Assembly (NCBI GenBank): GCA_036927565.1
Contig: JAYESD010000001.1
Location: forward strand, 268,657,560 to 268,721,559
Direction: 5' to 3'
Length of the DNA stretch: 64,000 nucleotides
From: Tuctoria greenei
Lineage: Eukaryota > Streptophyta > Magnoliopsida > Poales > Poaceae
Shown here: positions 51,391 through 62,481 of the stretch, piece after piece
How positions within the stretch are numbered: position 1 is the first letter of the stretch
How the letters are laid out: each line of letters begins with the position of its first letter
Translations under genes and position numbers: made by a program
Notes under the pieces: model-generated
What the model was told of the DNA's origin: nothing
The model's database searches: none
The model's input: the letters and a program-made list of their open reading frames with translations, nothing else

Positions 51391-54300
51391 TTAAGGAACA
51401 ACAAGCAGCTGGAAGACATTGCTGGAAATAAAAGCAAGCTGAGTATAAAAGGGCACCACAGACAGATTTTTTATCACACAAATAAAGAGTTTGTCATCAC
51501 AGCCAGCCACAAGACAAAAACAGAAAGACAAAAACTTAAACAGACGCCCGGGGAGCCCTGAGCCGCTCCGCTGGAACCTTGAGGCGATGAGTGCCACCGC
51601 ATCCAAAACTTCAGACTTGGCGACCTCTTCCCTCTTGGTGATGGGCCCCTCGAGGACTGGTTGCAGGGAGACGTCGGGGTACCAGCTCCGGTAGCAGGAC
51701 GGAATGTGTGTCGCCACCTCCTTCACCAGCATCCGTCCCTCGGCCTCCAGCTGGTTGTCAAGGATGGCCCCCAGCGAGCGCATCCTCGAGCTGGTGGAGT
51801 TGAGCACTGGGAACACCTGACTCACCTCCTGCGCCGGCTCCCACACGCGCGCCGGTCTAAAGCCGAGCGGCACCAGAGCCGAGTCGGCATTGCCAAGGAA
51901 CTCCCAGACCTTCCGGGCCTCAGCGGAGCGCGCTGCCCGGAGCTCCTCCACCTCCTACTGGGCCGCCACCAGTGCCCGGGGGCCGCCGTCCACGAACCGC
52001 TTCTCCTTGGCCGCCAGAGCCCTCTCGCGCTCGCCGACCCCCGCCTCACGGCGGTCCAAGTCACCCTCCTTGAGGGCGACTGTTGAAGGTCGTAAACGAC
52101 ACTTCCACCAGACCTGCTTAGAGAGCAGCCCGCGGAGGTTCTTTGGATTCACGAGGGCTAGTCCCAGGAGATCGAACACAGCAGAGTGATGAACACAGGG
52201 GATTTACGTGGTTCGGGCTGCTGAAGCATAATACCCTACGTCCACGGGAGTGTTGTGTATTGCCTTGCTTGAGCGTGTATGAGCCTTGTTCTAATTTTTC
52301 CGTCCTTTTCTAAGATCGTCCGCCGAGCCCTTTTATAGTTCAAGGACTCATCTATTACAAGGTGAGGCCCAGGACCCGACAGGTGGTCCCGGGGAGAGCC
52401 AAATCCTATCCAAGATTTAGGATTAATTGTTATCTACTTCCCTTTGTCAGGGGCTTCAATGTGCCGTCCCGCCGCGCCGCGCGCCAGGGCTACACATAGT
52501 CGGTGATGATGGCGGTGCACGTCTCATCCGTCTTGTCCTTGCGGCCCATTCGTCCGTCTTGCGGCGTGGGTCTGTACCGGCTACTTGGACAAGACAGGAC
52601 ACTGGAGCCTTGACTTTCGCAAGCGCGACTCTGCCTACCTGGGGAAGGCGCACGTACTTAATGCCTCTCTAAGCAGCGCACGCATTCCTTTACTGCAGCT
52701 TCCTACCGCACTGAGTTGGCCGTCCGCCACGTGGTTGTGCCGGAGCCTGCCTCTACGGGAAGTGAAGCACTTGGCGGATCAGGCCACGTGGCGCATTCGG
52801 AGCCTGCCTCTGCGGGAAGTGAAGCACTTGGAGGATCAGGCCACATGGCGCATTTGGAGCCCACCCCTATGGAGGGGTCGGGGCTCAGCCCTGCAGGCCA
52901 CGTGGTAGCTCTGGTGCCTTCTCTTGCATGGACGCGGGCTTGGCCCTGAGGCCCCGATTGGCCACGTGGTGGCTCCGGAGCCCGCCTCAGCGGGGAGGCG
53001 CGGGTCCGACCCTACCAGCCACGTGGCAGCTTGGGAGCCCCCCCCCCCCCCCCGACGGGGAGGTAGGAGCTGGTCCTTCCCTCCTTGGCGTGGCAGCCTT
53101 GGATTCGACCCCTTAGGCAGGGGCGGAGTCCTTAGCAGTTTTCTCCTGTGCGCTGGGGTACCCGGTCTGCAGGGTACCGACAACAACGTTGAACTCGCGG
53201 TCCAGGAGGGCCTGGCGCTCGACAGACTAGGCCCGCTGCGCCTCGGCCACGGCGGCTTCCCGGCGGTCCAACTCGGCGGTGCGGACTCTTGCCCCTTCCT
53301 GCTGGAGGATGAGCCCACGGCAGGTCGCCTCCACTTCGGCCTGCTTTGCCGCCAGCTCCTGCTCCCGTTCGGCTAGAGCAGCCTCCCGGAGGGACAGCAG
53401 GTGCTGAAGGTCCTCGCAGGCCTGGAGGCGGGAGCTGGCCTCAACGTGGATGGCCTCGGCGTCAGCCTTCAGCTTCTAGGTGACGGCGTCCAGCTGGGCG
53501 ATGAGGTCGTGCTCCTGCTCGAGGATCTTCATCTCCTCCCGAATGACCGCCTCCCGCTGGGCCGCTCGGCTCTTCGCCAGCCGGGTCCGGGCCTCCAGGG
53601 TCCTTGCCCATTCCCGGAGCCGGTCGTCCTCGTCCTCGAGCCGCCCTTTCTCCCGGGCAAGGGCCGCCTGGGCCTGCCGGAAGCCGGAGCAGGCCACAGT
53701 CATAGCCTCGGATAGGGGGAGAGGCTCCGCCGTAGCAGCGGGCCCTTGCCTCCCCACTTCCTCAATGTCGTCCTCCATTTGGAGGACCACTGGGGAGGCG
53801 GGGATCAGGGCCCCCTCCCGGATGGCAGCACCTGGGGCGGTGGCGCCAACCGATGTAGCAGTGTCGGAGGGCGCGGCAGCATCAGCCGGCACGAAGTAGC
53901 CGGTGGACGCGGAGTCGTTGGCAGGCGCGGCGGCGGTTGTCGGCGCGCGCGGCTGGGCTTCGGCAGCCACTGCGGGGACCTCGGGCACGGAGGCCCGAGT
54001 TACCCCGGCGGCAGCAGCCTGGTGCACCGGAGCAGGGCCCGAGGCAGCAGACGATCCCCGCGAGCCGACTGGAGCGGCAGACCCCCCAGCAGAAGTGCTC
54101 GCGGGTGGTGGAGTAGCTGTGGTGGCGCTGAAACCAAGCAAACTCAGAACATAAGAGATTGACAGGGTAGGCGCACAACAAAGAACACCTAAGGTAAAAT
54201 CTGAGCAGGCTTACCGGGGGACACTGAAGTTCCACCGCTTCCCGAAAGGGTTGGGGGGGTTCGGACCCCCCGAACCCGTGACGGGGGCCCCTGAGTGTGC

Positions 54301-55719
54301 TAGGGGCCCCTGTGGTGGTGGTGTCGGCGGCACCCCCAAGGTTTGGTGCCCCTCCGAACGGAGAGGGAATGCTGGGGTCCCGTCGGCGTTGAGGAGCCTC
54401 CCCCTCTTGCGTGTGGAGGACTCGAGCAGCAAGGTGGCACCATCGGCGCCCCCTGGCGACGAGCGCGGCAGGGCTCCGGAGTCCTGACGAGGGGCAGGAG
54501 GGGCCAACAGCGGCGACCGGGCGCGCTTCTTGGGGGACGGGTCCAGCACCGGAACCGGCACCTTCCCCTTCCCCTTGTCGCCGGGGGCAACGACGCCACC
54601 CCATGGATGGTGCTGGGGGCCGCTCGAGGAGTCGTCGCTTGAAGAACCAACGTCGCTTAAGGGAGCCTCGCCTCCCTCAGCGATGTTAGCAATGTTAACC
54701 CCCCGGAACGGGTCCCCGATCTGGCGCCGCGCTAGCCCGGACTCGTCAAGGGTCAGCATCGTCTTCAGCAGCTGCCTCCTCAACTCAGAGTCCGAGCACA
54801 AGGGGCAGCAGGCCGACGGAAGAGCAAGTGCCACAGCGGAGATGTCGTCGGGGCAGACCCGGGTCAACATGTCGAGCAGCTGCTGCTCGCCCAGGTTGGA
54901 GCCAGGGCCGGTCTCGAGCCGGGTGCAGTCCGATAGGCCGGTGAACATCGACACTGGGCGGGCGCGGTGCTGAAGTGGAGCTATGCGGCGGGACATGAAG
55001 TCCCTGAGCACCATGGCAGACGACAGCCCGTGGTCCGCCAACATCTGGATCCTCTCCAGCACCGGGTTGAACGCCTCCTCCAGCCCTGGGCACTCCTCCC
55101 AGAATGATCGCTCGGAGTAAGGGATCCCAGTGGGGAGGCACATCCAGTCGTGGGCCTCGACCTTGGCGATCATCCAATCATCGCGCCACAGCTCCCACCT
55201 CGCGGAGTTGAAGGAAGCAATGTACCTCGTGGGGATCTTTGGCCGGCGCTGGAAGTAGTAGGCGCCGAGGTGCTCCTTCGAACTCCTGCCGGTGGCCCTC
55301 AGTACAAAAAAGTACCGGAAGAGCTTTACCGACGGCATCACCCCCACGAACATCTTGCAAAGGTGAGCAAAGACCGCCAACATGGCGATCGAGTTCGGTG
55401 TGAGGTGGTGGAGTTGGAGGCCGAAGGTCTCCAGGAGCATGACCAGGAAGGCGGATGCTGGCGGGACGAAGCCGGCCAGCACGTACGACGAGAAGAGGAC
55501 CATCTCCCCGGCGGAGAGGCTCAGCGGGAACCTCCCGGGACGGAGCCACGACTCCCGCTCAGGAGTATGCCAACCGAGAAGCCGGCGCATCGGGGCCAGG
55601 TCAGCGGGCCTGGACAACCTGGACTTGGGAAAGATGCTCGCCATGAGGATTGAGGGAGGAGGCTCTGGACGGGGATACTGGGAACTAGAGCGCAAGAACT
55701 GGGCTTGAGGCAAAAGCAT
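51391..55719 (-). pseudogene. Spliced antisense ORF of the Tat element, interrupted
   Basis: Exon 1 (55719-54215) encodes a protein like the 'putative gypsy type transposon' domain typical of antisense ORFs in Tat/Retand elements. Markers are MASIFPKSRLSRP from 55644, RPGRFPLSLSAGEMVLF, GLQLHHLTPNSIAMLAVF and KLFRYFFVLRATG, followed by a Ser/Pro-rich linker. A predicted 87-nt intron (54214-54128; CCCCG|GTAAGCC to GGTTTCAG|CGCC) keeps the frame into exon 2 with a long coiled coil (53680-53476). TAG stops at 53478-53476, about 53230 and about 51957 break the coiled coil, and an inverted solo LTR (52081-53182) is inserted in it. Its role is unknown. No catalytic motif is seen. Confidence 0.8.
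52081..53182 (-). mobile_element. Inverted solo LTR of the Tat family inside the antisense ORF
   Basis: It is the reverse complement of the flanking Tat LTRs, from TGTTGAAGGTCG to GGTACCGACA. Neighbouring pentamers are GCGAC (52076-52080) and ACAAC (53183-53187), which match if two G-to-A changes are allowed. Excising it with one pentamer restores the antisense frame through EFNVALKEGDLDRR. A tandem duplication of about 60 bp (about 52745-52865) explains why it is longer than the element's own LTRs. Confidence 0.85.
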
Positions 55720-56170
55720 GAGCGCAGGGGAGCAGAGGCGGGAGAAAGGACCCTTAGGGGGAAAGTTCTCATTTTATGCACCCCTGCAGGACAACAGGCG
55801 CAAAAGCGTGGATCGCCACAGCCTCAGTATAAGAGTAACAAACTCGTATGGGCAATGACATGAGGGCCCGGGTCGCTCGACGAAGAAGACGAGCCAGGCA
55901 GCTAGCCATGCGGGAGGTAACTCAGCGGTTTCCGAAAGGGCGAAAGCAGCGGAAGTGCAGGAGCTGCCTTGGGAACCACCGCAGTTAAAGCACGATTGAA
56001 GGCAGGAGTCACGTCGCGCGGCGCCTGTTCAGCACCTTCACTTACCGGAAGGAGACACGTCACCTCAACGGCAGGGGCGTGTCGCCTGGGGAACTGCCTC
56101 GAAGTGGAATCGGAAGAGTTGCACGAAAGAAAAGGAAGAAGACCCCACCTGCGGTATCGGTGACTCTCCC

Positions 56171-56190
56171 GAGGTGGGCTCGGGGGCCAC
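56171..56190 (+). promoter_or_regulatory. Polypurine tract of the Tat element
   Basis: GAGGTGGGCTCGGGGGCCAC immediately precedes the TGTCAGTACC of the 3' LTR, in the position and form usual for Tat-lineage Gypsy elements. Confidence 0.75.
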
Positions 56191-57228
56191 TGTCAGTACC
56201 CTGCAGACCGGGTACCCCCGCACACAGGAGAAAACCGCTAAGGACTCTGCCCCTGCCTAAGGGGTCGAATCCAAGGCTGCCACGTCGAGGAGGGAAGGAC
56301 CAGATCCTACCTCCCCGTCAGGGGGGGTCTCCCAAGCTGCCACGTGGCTGGCAGGACCAGACCCACGCCTTCCTGCTGAGACGGGCTCCGAAGCCGCCAC
56401 GTGGCTGATCGGGGCCTCAGGGCCAAGCCCGCGTCCTCGCAGGGGAAGGCACCGGAGCTACCACGTGGCCTGCAGGGCTGAGCCCCCACCCCTCCATAGG
56501 TGTGGGCTCCGAATGCGCCACGTGGCCTGATCCGTCAAGTGCTTTACTTCTCGCAGAGGCAGGCTCCAGCGCAGCCACGTGGCGGACGGCCTACTCAGTG
56601 CGGTAGGAAGCTGCAGTAAAAGAACGCGTGCGCTGCTTAGACACGCATTAAGTACGCGTGCCTTCCCCAGGCAGGCTGAGTCGTGCTTGCGAAAGTCAAG
56701 GCTCCAGTGTCCTGTCTTGTCCAAGTAGCCGGTACAGACCCACGTCGCAAGACGGACGAATGGGCCGCGAGGACAAGACGGACGAGACGTGCACCGCCAT
56801 CATCACCAACTATGTGTAGCCCTGGCGCATGGCGCGACCATACGACACATTGAAGCCCCTGACACAGGGAAGTGGATAGCAATTAATCCTAGATCTTGTA
56901 TAGGATTTGGCTCTCCCCGGGACCACCTGTCGGGTCCTGGGTCTCACCTTGTAACTGCAGAATCCTTGAACTATAAAAGGACTAGGTAGACGACCTGCCC
57001 AAGGGACGGAAAACTAGACCAAGGCTCATACACGCTCAAGCAAGGCAATACACAAAAACTCCCGTGGACGTAGGGTATTACGCTCCGGTGGCCCGAACCA
57101 CGTAAATCCCCTGTGTTCATCATCCTGCTGTGTTCGATCTCCTGGGACTAGCCCTCGTGAATCCAAAGAACCTCCGCGGGCTGCTCTCTAAGCAGGTCCA
57201 GGGGAAGTGTCGTTTACGACCTTCGACA
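56191..57228 (+). repeat. 3' LTR of the Tat element
   Basis: The LTR is 1038 bp, collinear with the 5' LTR, with the same G-box series and TATA box (about 56971). TCCTC follows at 57229-57233. Confidence 0.92.
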
Positions 57229-58413
57229 TCCTCGAATACAAGCTCTGATTAATATTTATGACAAGTTCAACTAATGCAGCGGAAAAAACTAATTAAGCAA
57301 ACTAAACAGCTAGGCAGCATAAGCAATAGGGTATAGCGCAGCTCCAATAAACACCACAAGCAAAGCTGACGGTAGACATGACCTAGAACTCCGCATTATC
57401 GCCATTAAACTCCCAATCCTGACCTGCAACTGTTGGGGGGGGGGATTGCAAGAGTGAGTACATGTCGTACTCAGCAAGTATGGAAAGTATGACATGTGGC
57501 TTATTCAAATGTCGACAATAATAATGGCAAAGTGCTGAAAAGTACATTAAAACGTTTGAAAAGCAATATATTATATGTATGTGAAGTAAACCCATCATAA
57601 TCATAAGTAATACCATAATACCAGTCCATAATTCACCATCTTCATCAATAATTCCAGATTTCACCATTTGCCAATAACCATATTCAATACCAGAAATAAA
57701 TCCATAACCATAATACCAACTCTAACCATCCCAAATACCATCCCAATACCAATTTCCCTCTAATCATGGAAGTTGTCCAGGTGCTCATAACCGGGAGCAC
57801 GGCTATCATGATAGTTTTATTTAACTCTGCAGAGTTTGTACCACTTTACCCACGTGTTTGTGATTTCATCACCCGTCAGCGACTAAAGAACCTCCCTTAT
57901 GCCAATTACACTTCCTTTAGTGCATGGCCAAGAGATCACAAAATAGCCTTTACAAAGGGATTACTAGCCTATTTAGACCCCACTGAGGTTTCACTGATGG
58001 CGGTGTCTCCAACTGAGCACATCTTCAACCAAGGGCCCCCTCTTGATAGGAAAATTGGTCCCGATCTTCCGAAAGGTAATGGGTAAGTCGATTGATGGAG
58101 ATCTCGACGTTGATGATCCGAGGCTCTCGAGTAGAACACGAACAGCCCCTGCAATCACTACACCACCGCTCCGTTGGTTATCAACCGTGCTTCACACGAT
58201 TGACCTCGCCAAGAAGGCTAATCCCTGCAAGTGCAACCGAGAACACAAGCAAGAACGTAGAAGAAGCAATCTGAAATTGCTGAATTGGGGTTTCACAAAC
58301 CGATAAACGGCGATATTATTGATCTAAGAAAAACCCAATTGTTCATGGCGGCTACCATGGAGTATATATAGGTGGGAGGACGTCCAAGGGGGTGTTAGGG
58401 TCGTGACCTAACC

Positions 58414-60477
58414 CTAAGATACGAAAATAATGGACTTAGACTTGATACAAGGCCCAGTGGCCCAATACGGTGACGCAGCACCCTGACAGATTCTGTACTT
58501 AATTTTGTTTCGACGATTCCCGTCGACTCCGAAATAATTTTGACATGGGACCGGAGCCATTGGAAAGGTTATCCTCTCCCCTTTCCGTGCATATGTAGAA
58601 CGTCCAAAACGGAGTTCGTATGCGTCCTGGGCGTCCGTTTTAGTGCGTACTGCTCCTGGACTCCGAGTTGGATACGATTTGGAGTTTGGTTCGGTTTCCA
58701 TCTTCTTTGAACGAATTCTCTGGTATTTCACGTCCCTAATACTCCCTCCAAGTACTCCTTGAACCTCTCCATGGATCCTAATCACAAATAAATCATTAAG
58801 TAGCAATCTATGCTCAAAAACATATAAGGAAATATATAAGAACGAGTTCACCTCTGAAATTAATTGTTGTGTATGAACTCTATTGATTGCATCTTGTATA
58901 TTCAGTAGAGTGTTGTTTGTATCCATATAATTGATGTCCTCATCATCCTCCCCTCCTTGAATTGGAGTCGTCCTCGACTCAAGTTCGTCTCCTCTCATGT
59001 GTTGGTCCAAATGTGCAACGCCATCAAATCTTCTTGTATGCATGAATGGAGGAGGCCAAGGTGGTGGACGACATAGTGCGCCATCTTGATCTTGTCCATC
59101 AAATAAGAGTGCACATTCACTTGAGCCAGGATCCCAAACAAATAAATATTGTGTCATGTTTGTAGGTGCAATAATAATGTGCATGATCTCATCATTCTCC
59201 CCTTCTTTATGACAAGCCGTCCTCGGCTTGCTCGTATGTCCAGCAAAGAGGCTTGCATTGGAGGTAGAGTAAGGGCTGTCCATAATGCACAACCACAGTG
59301 AATAATGTTTTTGTTGTCCCTGCTGCAAGGAAAACATACTAGAAAAACTTGACAAGACATTATTAGCGTTAGTACATTCATTTACTTGACCATATTGTTG
59401 CAGCACAAAAGGAGCTTCCTCATTTGAACATATGTAAACTTTATGCACCATAAACATACCACTATGTTCATATTTGCCTATAGCATGAAAAATATTTCTA
59501 CTTAACAAAGGCAATTCAGATTGAGAAAATATTATCTTCTCTACGATATCTAGATCACAAAGAGTGTCAAATTCAATATAGCCCAAAGTATTTAGAGAAG
59601 ATAACAATTTCAGCTCATCCCTTTCACATGTAGTTGGGATCAAATGCTTACTTTCAGCACAAGTGAGTGATAAAGTATCAAATTCATTTGGTTGTTCTAG
59701 CATAGGTATAATATAATTATCAGCACACAACTCATTTTTGTTATAAGAATCAGTGGGAAAATCAACTAATGGTAAAGTTGTATTATGAAAAGGTTCATCT
59801 TGTCGCTGCTCATCGATAGTATGATTGGTAGCAAAATTCAGCACATCTGAAAATATCATACCTTGGTTAACTATATAGCATTGTCCATTAACATTACTCT
59901 CATTTTCAACAAGAAATTCAAATGCATTATGAGTTGATTCATCAAAATATTCAGAAGAGTTGTTCAACACCCCACTCTCATCTGCATCTCCATTTATTTG
60001 TTCACGTTCCTGCAAAAGGTTAGGCAAAGGAGGAGGTACAACAAGAAAATTCTTCTCAAGTTCATGTATTTCATCTTTACAATTAGATACATTAGCAAAA
60101 GTTTCTCGCATAAGAATTTTCATATCTTTCCATGTTCGAGGTCTTTCTAAATCACTTAAGTTGTTCCACCAAGTCAATGCACAACCTACTAATGCACTTG
60201 CAACATTTCTAATCTTTCTTTTCTCACACATATGACATTGTCCAAAAATTTTATCCAACTCTATTTCCCAAGCAATATATTCATCGTAACCAAAACCATC
60301 ATAAGAAGGAAGAGATGGGAGAATGTAATTACTTCTTGTGGAAGGTGTTGTAAAGGTGGTCTGAATATCATGTGAATCCTTGGTTGATGTTTGATTTTTA
60401 GTGAGCAACTCCATCGTCGTCTTCATCATGTCCATCATCTCAGCATATAATGCATGATTCTTGCTTTTACCTGACAT
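58414..60477 (-). CDS. Gag-like protein of a non-autonomous LTR element, about 687 aa
   Basis: The ORF starts at ATG 60477 (MSGKSKNHALYAEMMDMMK). Residues about 50-150 look like a retrotransposon gag domain (YDEYIAWEIELDKIFGQCH, NVASALVGCALTWWNNLSD, TWKDMKILMRETFANV). The central region is acidic and Asn/Ser-rich with no known domain. There is no zinc knuckle, protease or reverse transcriptase. The last ~145 codons lie inside the 3' LTR (58414-58850), so the C-terminus is LTR sequence. It may supply a capsid protein or simply be conserved by recent origin. Other enzymes would have to come from a partner element. Confidence 0.65.
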   Translation of the reverse strand: MSGKSKNHALYAEMMDMMKTTMELLTKNQTSTKDSHDIQTTFTTPSTRSNYILPSLPSYDGFGYDEYIAWEIELDKIFGQCHMCEKRKIRNVASALVGCALTWWNNLSDLERPRTWKDMKILMRETFANVSNCKDEIHELEKNFLVVPPPLPNLLQEREQINGDADESGVLNNSSEYFDESTHNAFEFLVENESNVNGQCYIVNQGMIFSDVLNFATNHTIDEQRQDEPFHNTTLPLVDFPTDSYNKNELCADNYIIPMLEQPNEFDTLSLTCAESKHLIPTTCERDELKLLSSLNTLGYIEFDTLCDLDIVEKIIFSQSELPLLSRNIFHAIGKYEHSGMFMVHKVYICSNEEAPFVLQQYGQVNECTNANNVLSSFSSMFSLQQGQQKHYSLWLCIMDSPYSTSNASLFAGHTSKPRTACHKEGENDEIMHIIIAPTNMTQYLFVWDPGSSECALLFDGQDQDGALCRPPPWPPPFMHTRRFDGVAHLDQHMRGDELESRTTPIQGGEDDEDINYMDTNNTLLNIQDAINRVHTQQLISEVNSFLYISLYVFEHRLLLNDLFVIRIHGEVQGVLGGSIRDVKYQRIRSKKMETEPNSKSYPTRSPGAVRTKTDAQDAYELRFGRSTYARKGERITFPMAPVPCQNYFGVDGNRRNKIKYRICQGAASPYWATGPCIKSKSIIFVS

Positions 60478-60489
60478 TGTTAGTAGCAA

Positions 60490-61672
60490 ACAGAAGACAA
60501 CACAAAAAATATGTTATCCCTATCAACTACAAAGGATAATAGGAAAAGTGGAAGTGGAATCACACACTCTCAAGCGTCTTACCACGCTCTTACAAGTGTT
60601 CTTACCGACACTGCAGGTGGCAAACGGTGGGCGGTATGAAGAAACCAATGAAGCGTGGGATGATTGCAAAGGTGTATCGATTCTGCTCAAGAGTAAGGTG
60701 TAGCTTGGATGGCACTTTATTTGTAGCAAGGATTAGCAACAATGAAATCAGATAGTAAAGTTGAGTAAGTGTCCAAATTATTTGTCAAAGTTGCTGGCCT
60801 AAATGTGTTCCTAGTAGTTCAAGCTAGCAAGACATGAGACAAAACTAGATGACACAAAGAATGCAAGCACTTCTGTTTTTTTTTTGTTTTTTTTCCTCTT
60901 TTTTTGTGCGGCTTTTGTTTCTTGTTTTGCACTTGCCTTTTTCTTTTTTCTTCCTTTTTTTTTCAGAATGTGCTGCAAGGGAAGAACACAATGAAAATCA
61001 ACCCAAGATATCTCGTGTGTCTGTCGCAGATTTTCTGCTCAATCTTCCAAGGACAAATAGGCACACTTATAGGCTCTAAATTGGAAAACTTAGAACAGCA
61101 AGATTGTATATATATCTCTCCTCTTTAATTTCAATATATGAAAGACCTGTTTTGGAAAATAAAAATAGGAGATACTGACCCCGAAATACAGATTGTTCAG
61201 AATTTTTAGGTCAATAATAGATTCGGATCTAATGAAATTTAGACATCGATAACTATATTTTCTGGGAAATGATGAATATGAAAGTTATAGAGCACTTCTT
61301 AAGCTTTCCAAAAAGTACAAGAACACCAAAATCCGAGTTTGTATGTGCCAGATATGATGAACATACCAAACTTGACAGAGGTGAATCTAATCTGGACGTG
61401 ATGACGTGATTCAAAAGGATGAATCACACAATGCAAAACTCAAACTAAGACCAAAAACACTTTCTAAACCAGCAATATGACTCAACAACGGACACAAACT
61501 CAACAAAACCAAACTGAATAACAAAGTTGCAAAGGTTCAATGTGGTTTGGACAAAGTAATGAACAGATCTACTAAACTACAAGTTTTTTTGTGGACTCTA
61601 GGTATGAAAAATAAAACTAATGTAATGGATAGATGAATTACCTAACGGTCAACCTGGAAATCTGATACCAAT
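60490..61672 (-). other. 5' untranslated region of the gag-only element
   Basis: Non-coding, between the PBS and the gag ATG. It includes a T-rich run (60872-60964 on the plus strand) and scattered AT-rich sequence. I see nothing else in it. Confidence 0.5.
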
Positions 61673-62481
61673 TGATGAGTAGGTTTAGGCCCGATCTTCC
61701 GAAAGGTATGTGGGTAAGTCGATTGATGGAGATCTCGACGTTGATGATCCGAGGCTCTCGAGTAGAACACGAACAGCCCCTGCAATCACTACACCACCGC
61801 TCCGTTGGTTATCAACCATGCTTCACACGATTGACCTCACCAAGAAGGCTAATCCCTGCAAGTGCAACCGAGAACACAACCAAGAACGTAGAAGAAGCAA
61901 TCTGAAATTGCTGAATTGGGGTTTCACAAACCGATAAACGGCGATATTATTGATCTAAGAAAAACCCAATTGTTCATGGCGGCTACCATAGAGTATATAT
62001 AGGTGGGAGGACATCCAAGGGGGTGTTAGGGTCGTGACCTAACCCTAAGATACGAAAATAATAGACTTAGACTTGATACAAGGCCCAGTGGCCTAATACG
62101 GTGACGCAGCACCCTGACAGATTCTGTACTTAATTTTGTTTCGACGATTCCCGTCGACTCCGACATAATTTTGACATGGGACCGGAGCCATTGGAAAGGT
62201 TATCCTCTCCCCTTTCCGTTCATATGTAGAACGTCCAAAACGGAGTTCGTATGCGTCCTGAGCGTCCGTTTTAGTGCGTACTGCTCCTGGACTCCGAGTT
62301 GGATACGATTTGGAGTTTGGTTCGGTTTCCATCTTCTTTGAACGAATTCTCTGGTCTTTCACGTCCCTAATACTCCCTCCAAGTACTCCTTGAACCTCTC
62401 CATGGATCCTAATCACAAATAAATCATTAAGTAGCAATCTATGCTCAAAAACATATAAGGAAATATATAAGAACGAGTTCA

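Larger units (their letters stand above)
43056..57228 (+). mobile_element. Tat-lineage Gypsy retrotransposon with antisense ORF, decayed
   Basis: This 14.2 kb element is bounded by perfect TCCTC duplications (43051-43055 and 57229-57233). Its LTRs run TGTC(G/A)(A/G)TACCC to CCTTCGACA. A PBS-like TTGGCGCGCCAGGTAGGGGG (from 44094) and a PPT (GAGGTGGGCTCGGGGGCCAC, ending 56190) are present. Sense gag and pol domains are broken by many stops, frameshifts and a deletion. A spliced ORF runs antisense between pol and the 3' LTR. The extra antisense ORF, the size, the PPT and the domain sequences fit the Tat/RIRE2/Retand group. Confidence 0.93.
42899..58043 (-). mobile_element. Tekay LTR in inverse orientation, interrupted by the Tat element
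   Basis: Positions 42899-43055 and 57229-58043 together are the reverse complement of the last part of the 10224-20251-type LTR, starting TGTGACGCCCGGTTCCG. The Tat element sits inside it, with TCCTC duplicated on both sides. At 58043 it is cut again by a minus-strand LTR of another family. The left flanking pentamer is CCTTT. The remaining LTR sequence and any body lie to the right of the window. Confidence 0.82.
58044..62481 (-). mobile_element. Gag-only LTR element (non-autonomous), minus strand
   Basis: The 3' LTR is 58044-58850 and the 5' LTR 61673-62481, both about 0.8 kb. On the minus strand they run TGAACTCGTTC to CTATCA or CTCATCA, with a TATA box CTATATATACTCC near 58368. A PBS-like TGGTATCAGATTTCC (61670-61656) lies two bases inside the 5' LTR. 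The 2.8 kb internal region has a single gag-like ORF and no pol. It was inserted into the inverted Tekay LTR at 58043. Two more LTR copies follow to the right, so it is part of a tandem, recombined cluster. Confidence 0.8.

Noticed and set aside
54343..54973. Plus-strand ORFs between pol and the 3' LTR of the Tat element
   Set aside because: They are GC-rich shadows of the antisense ORF, which has recognisable domain sequence and splice sites.
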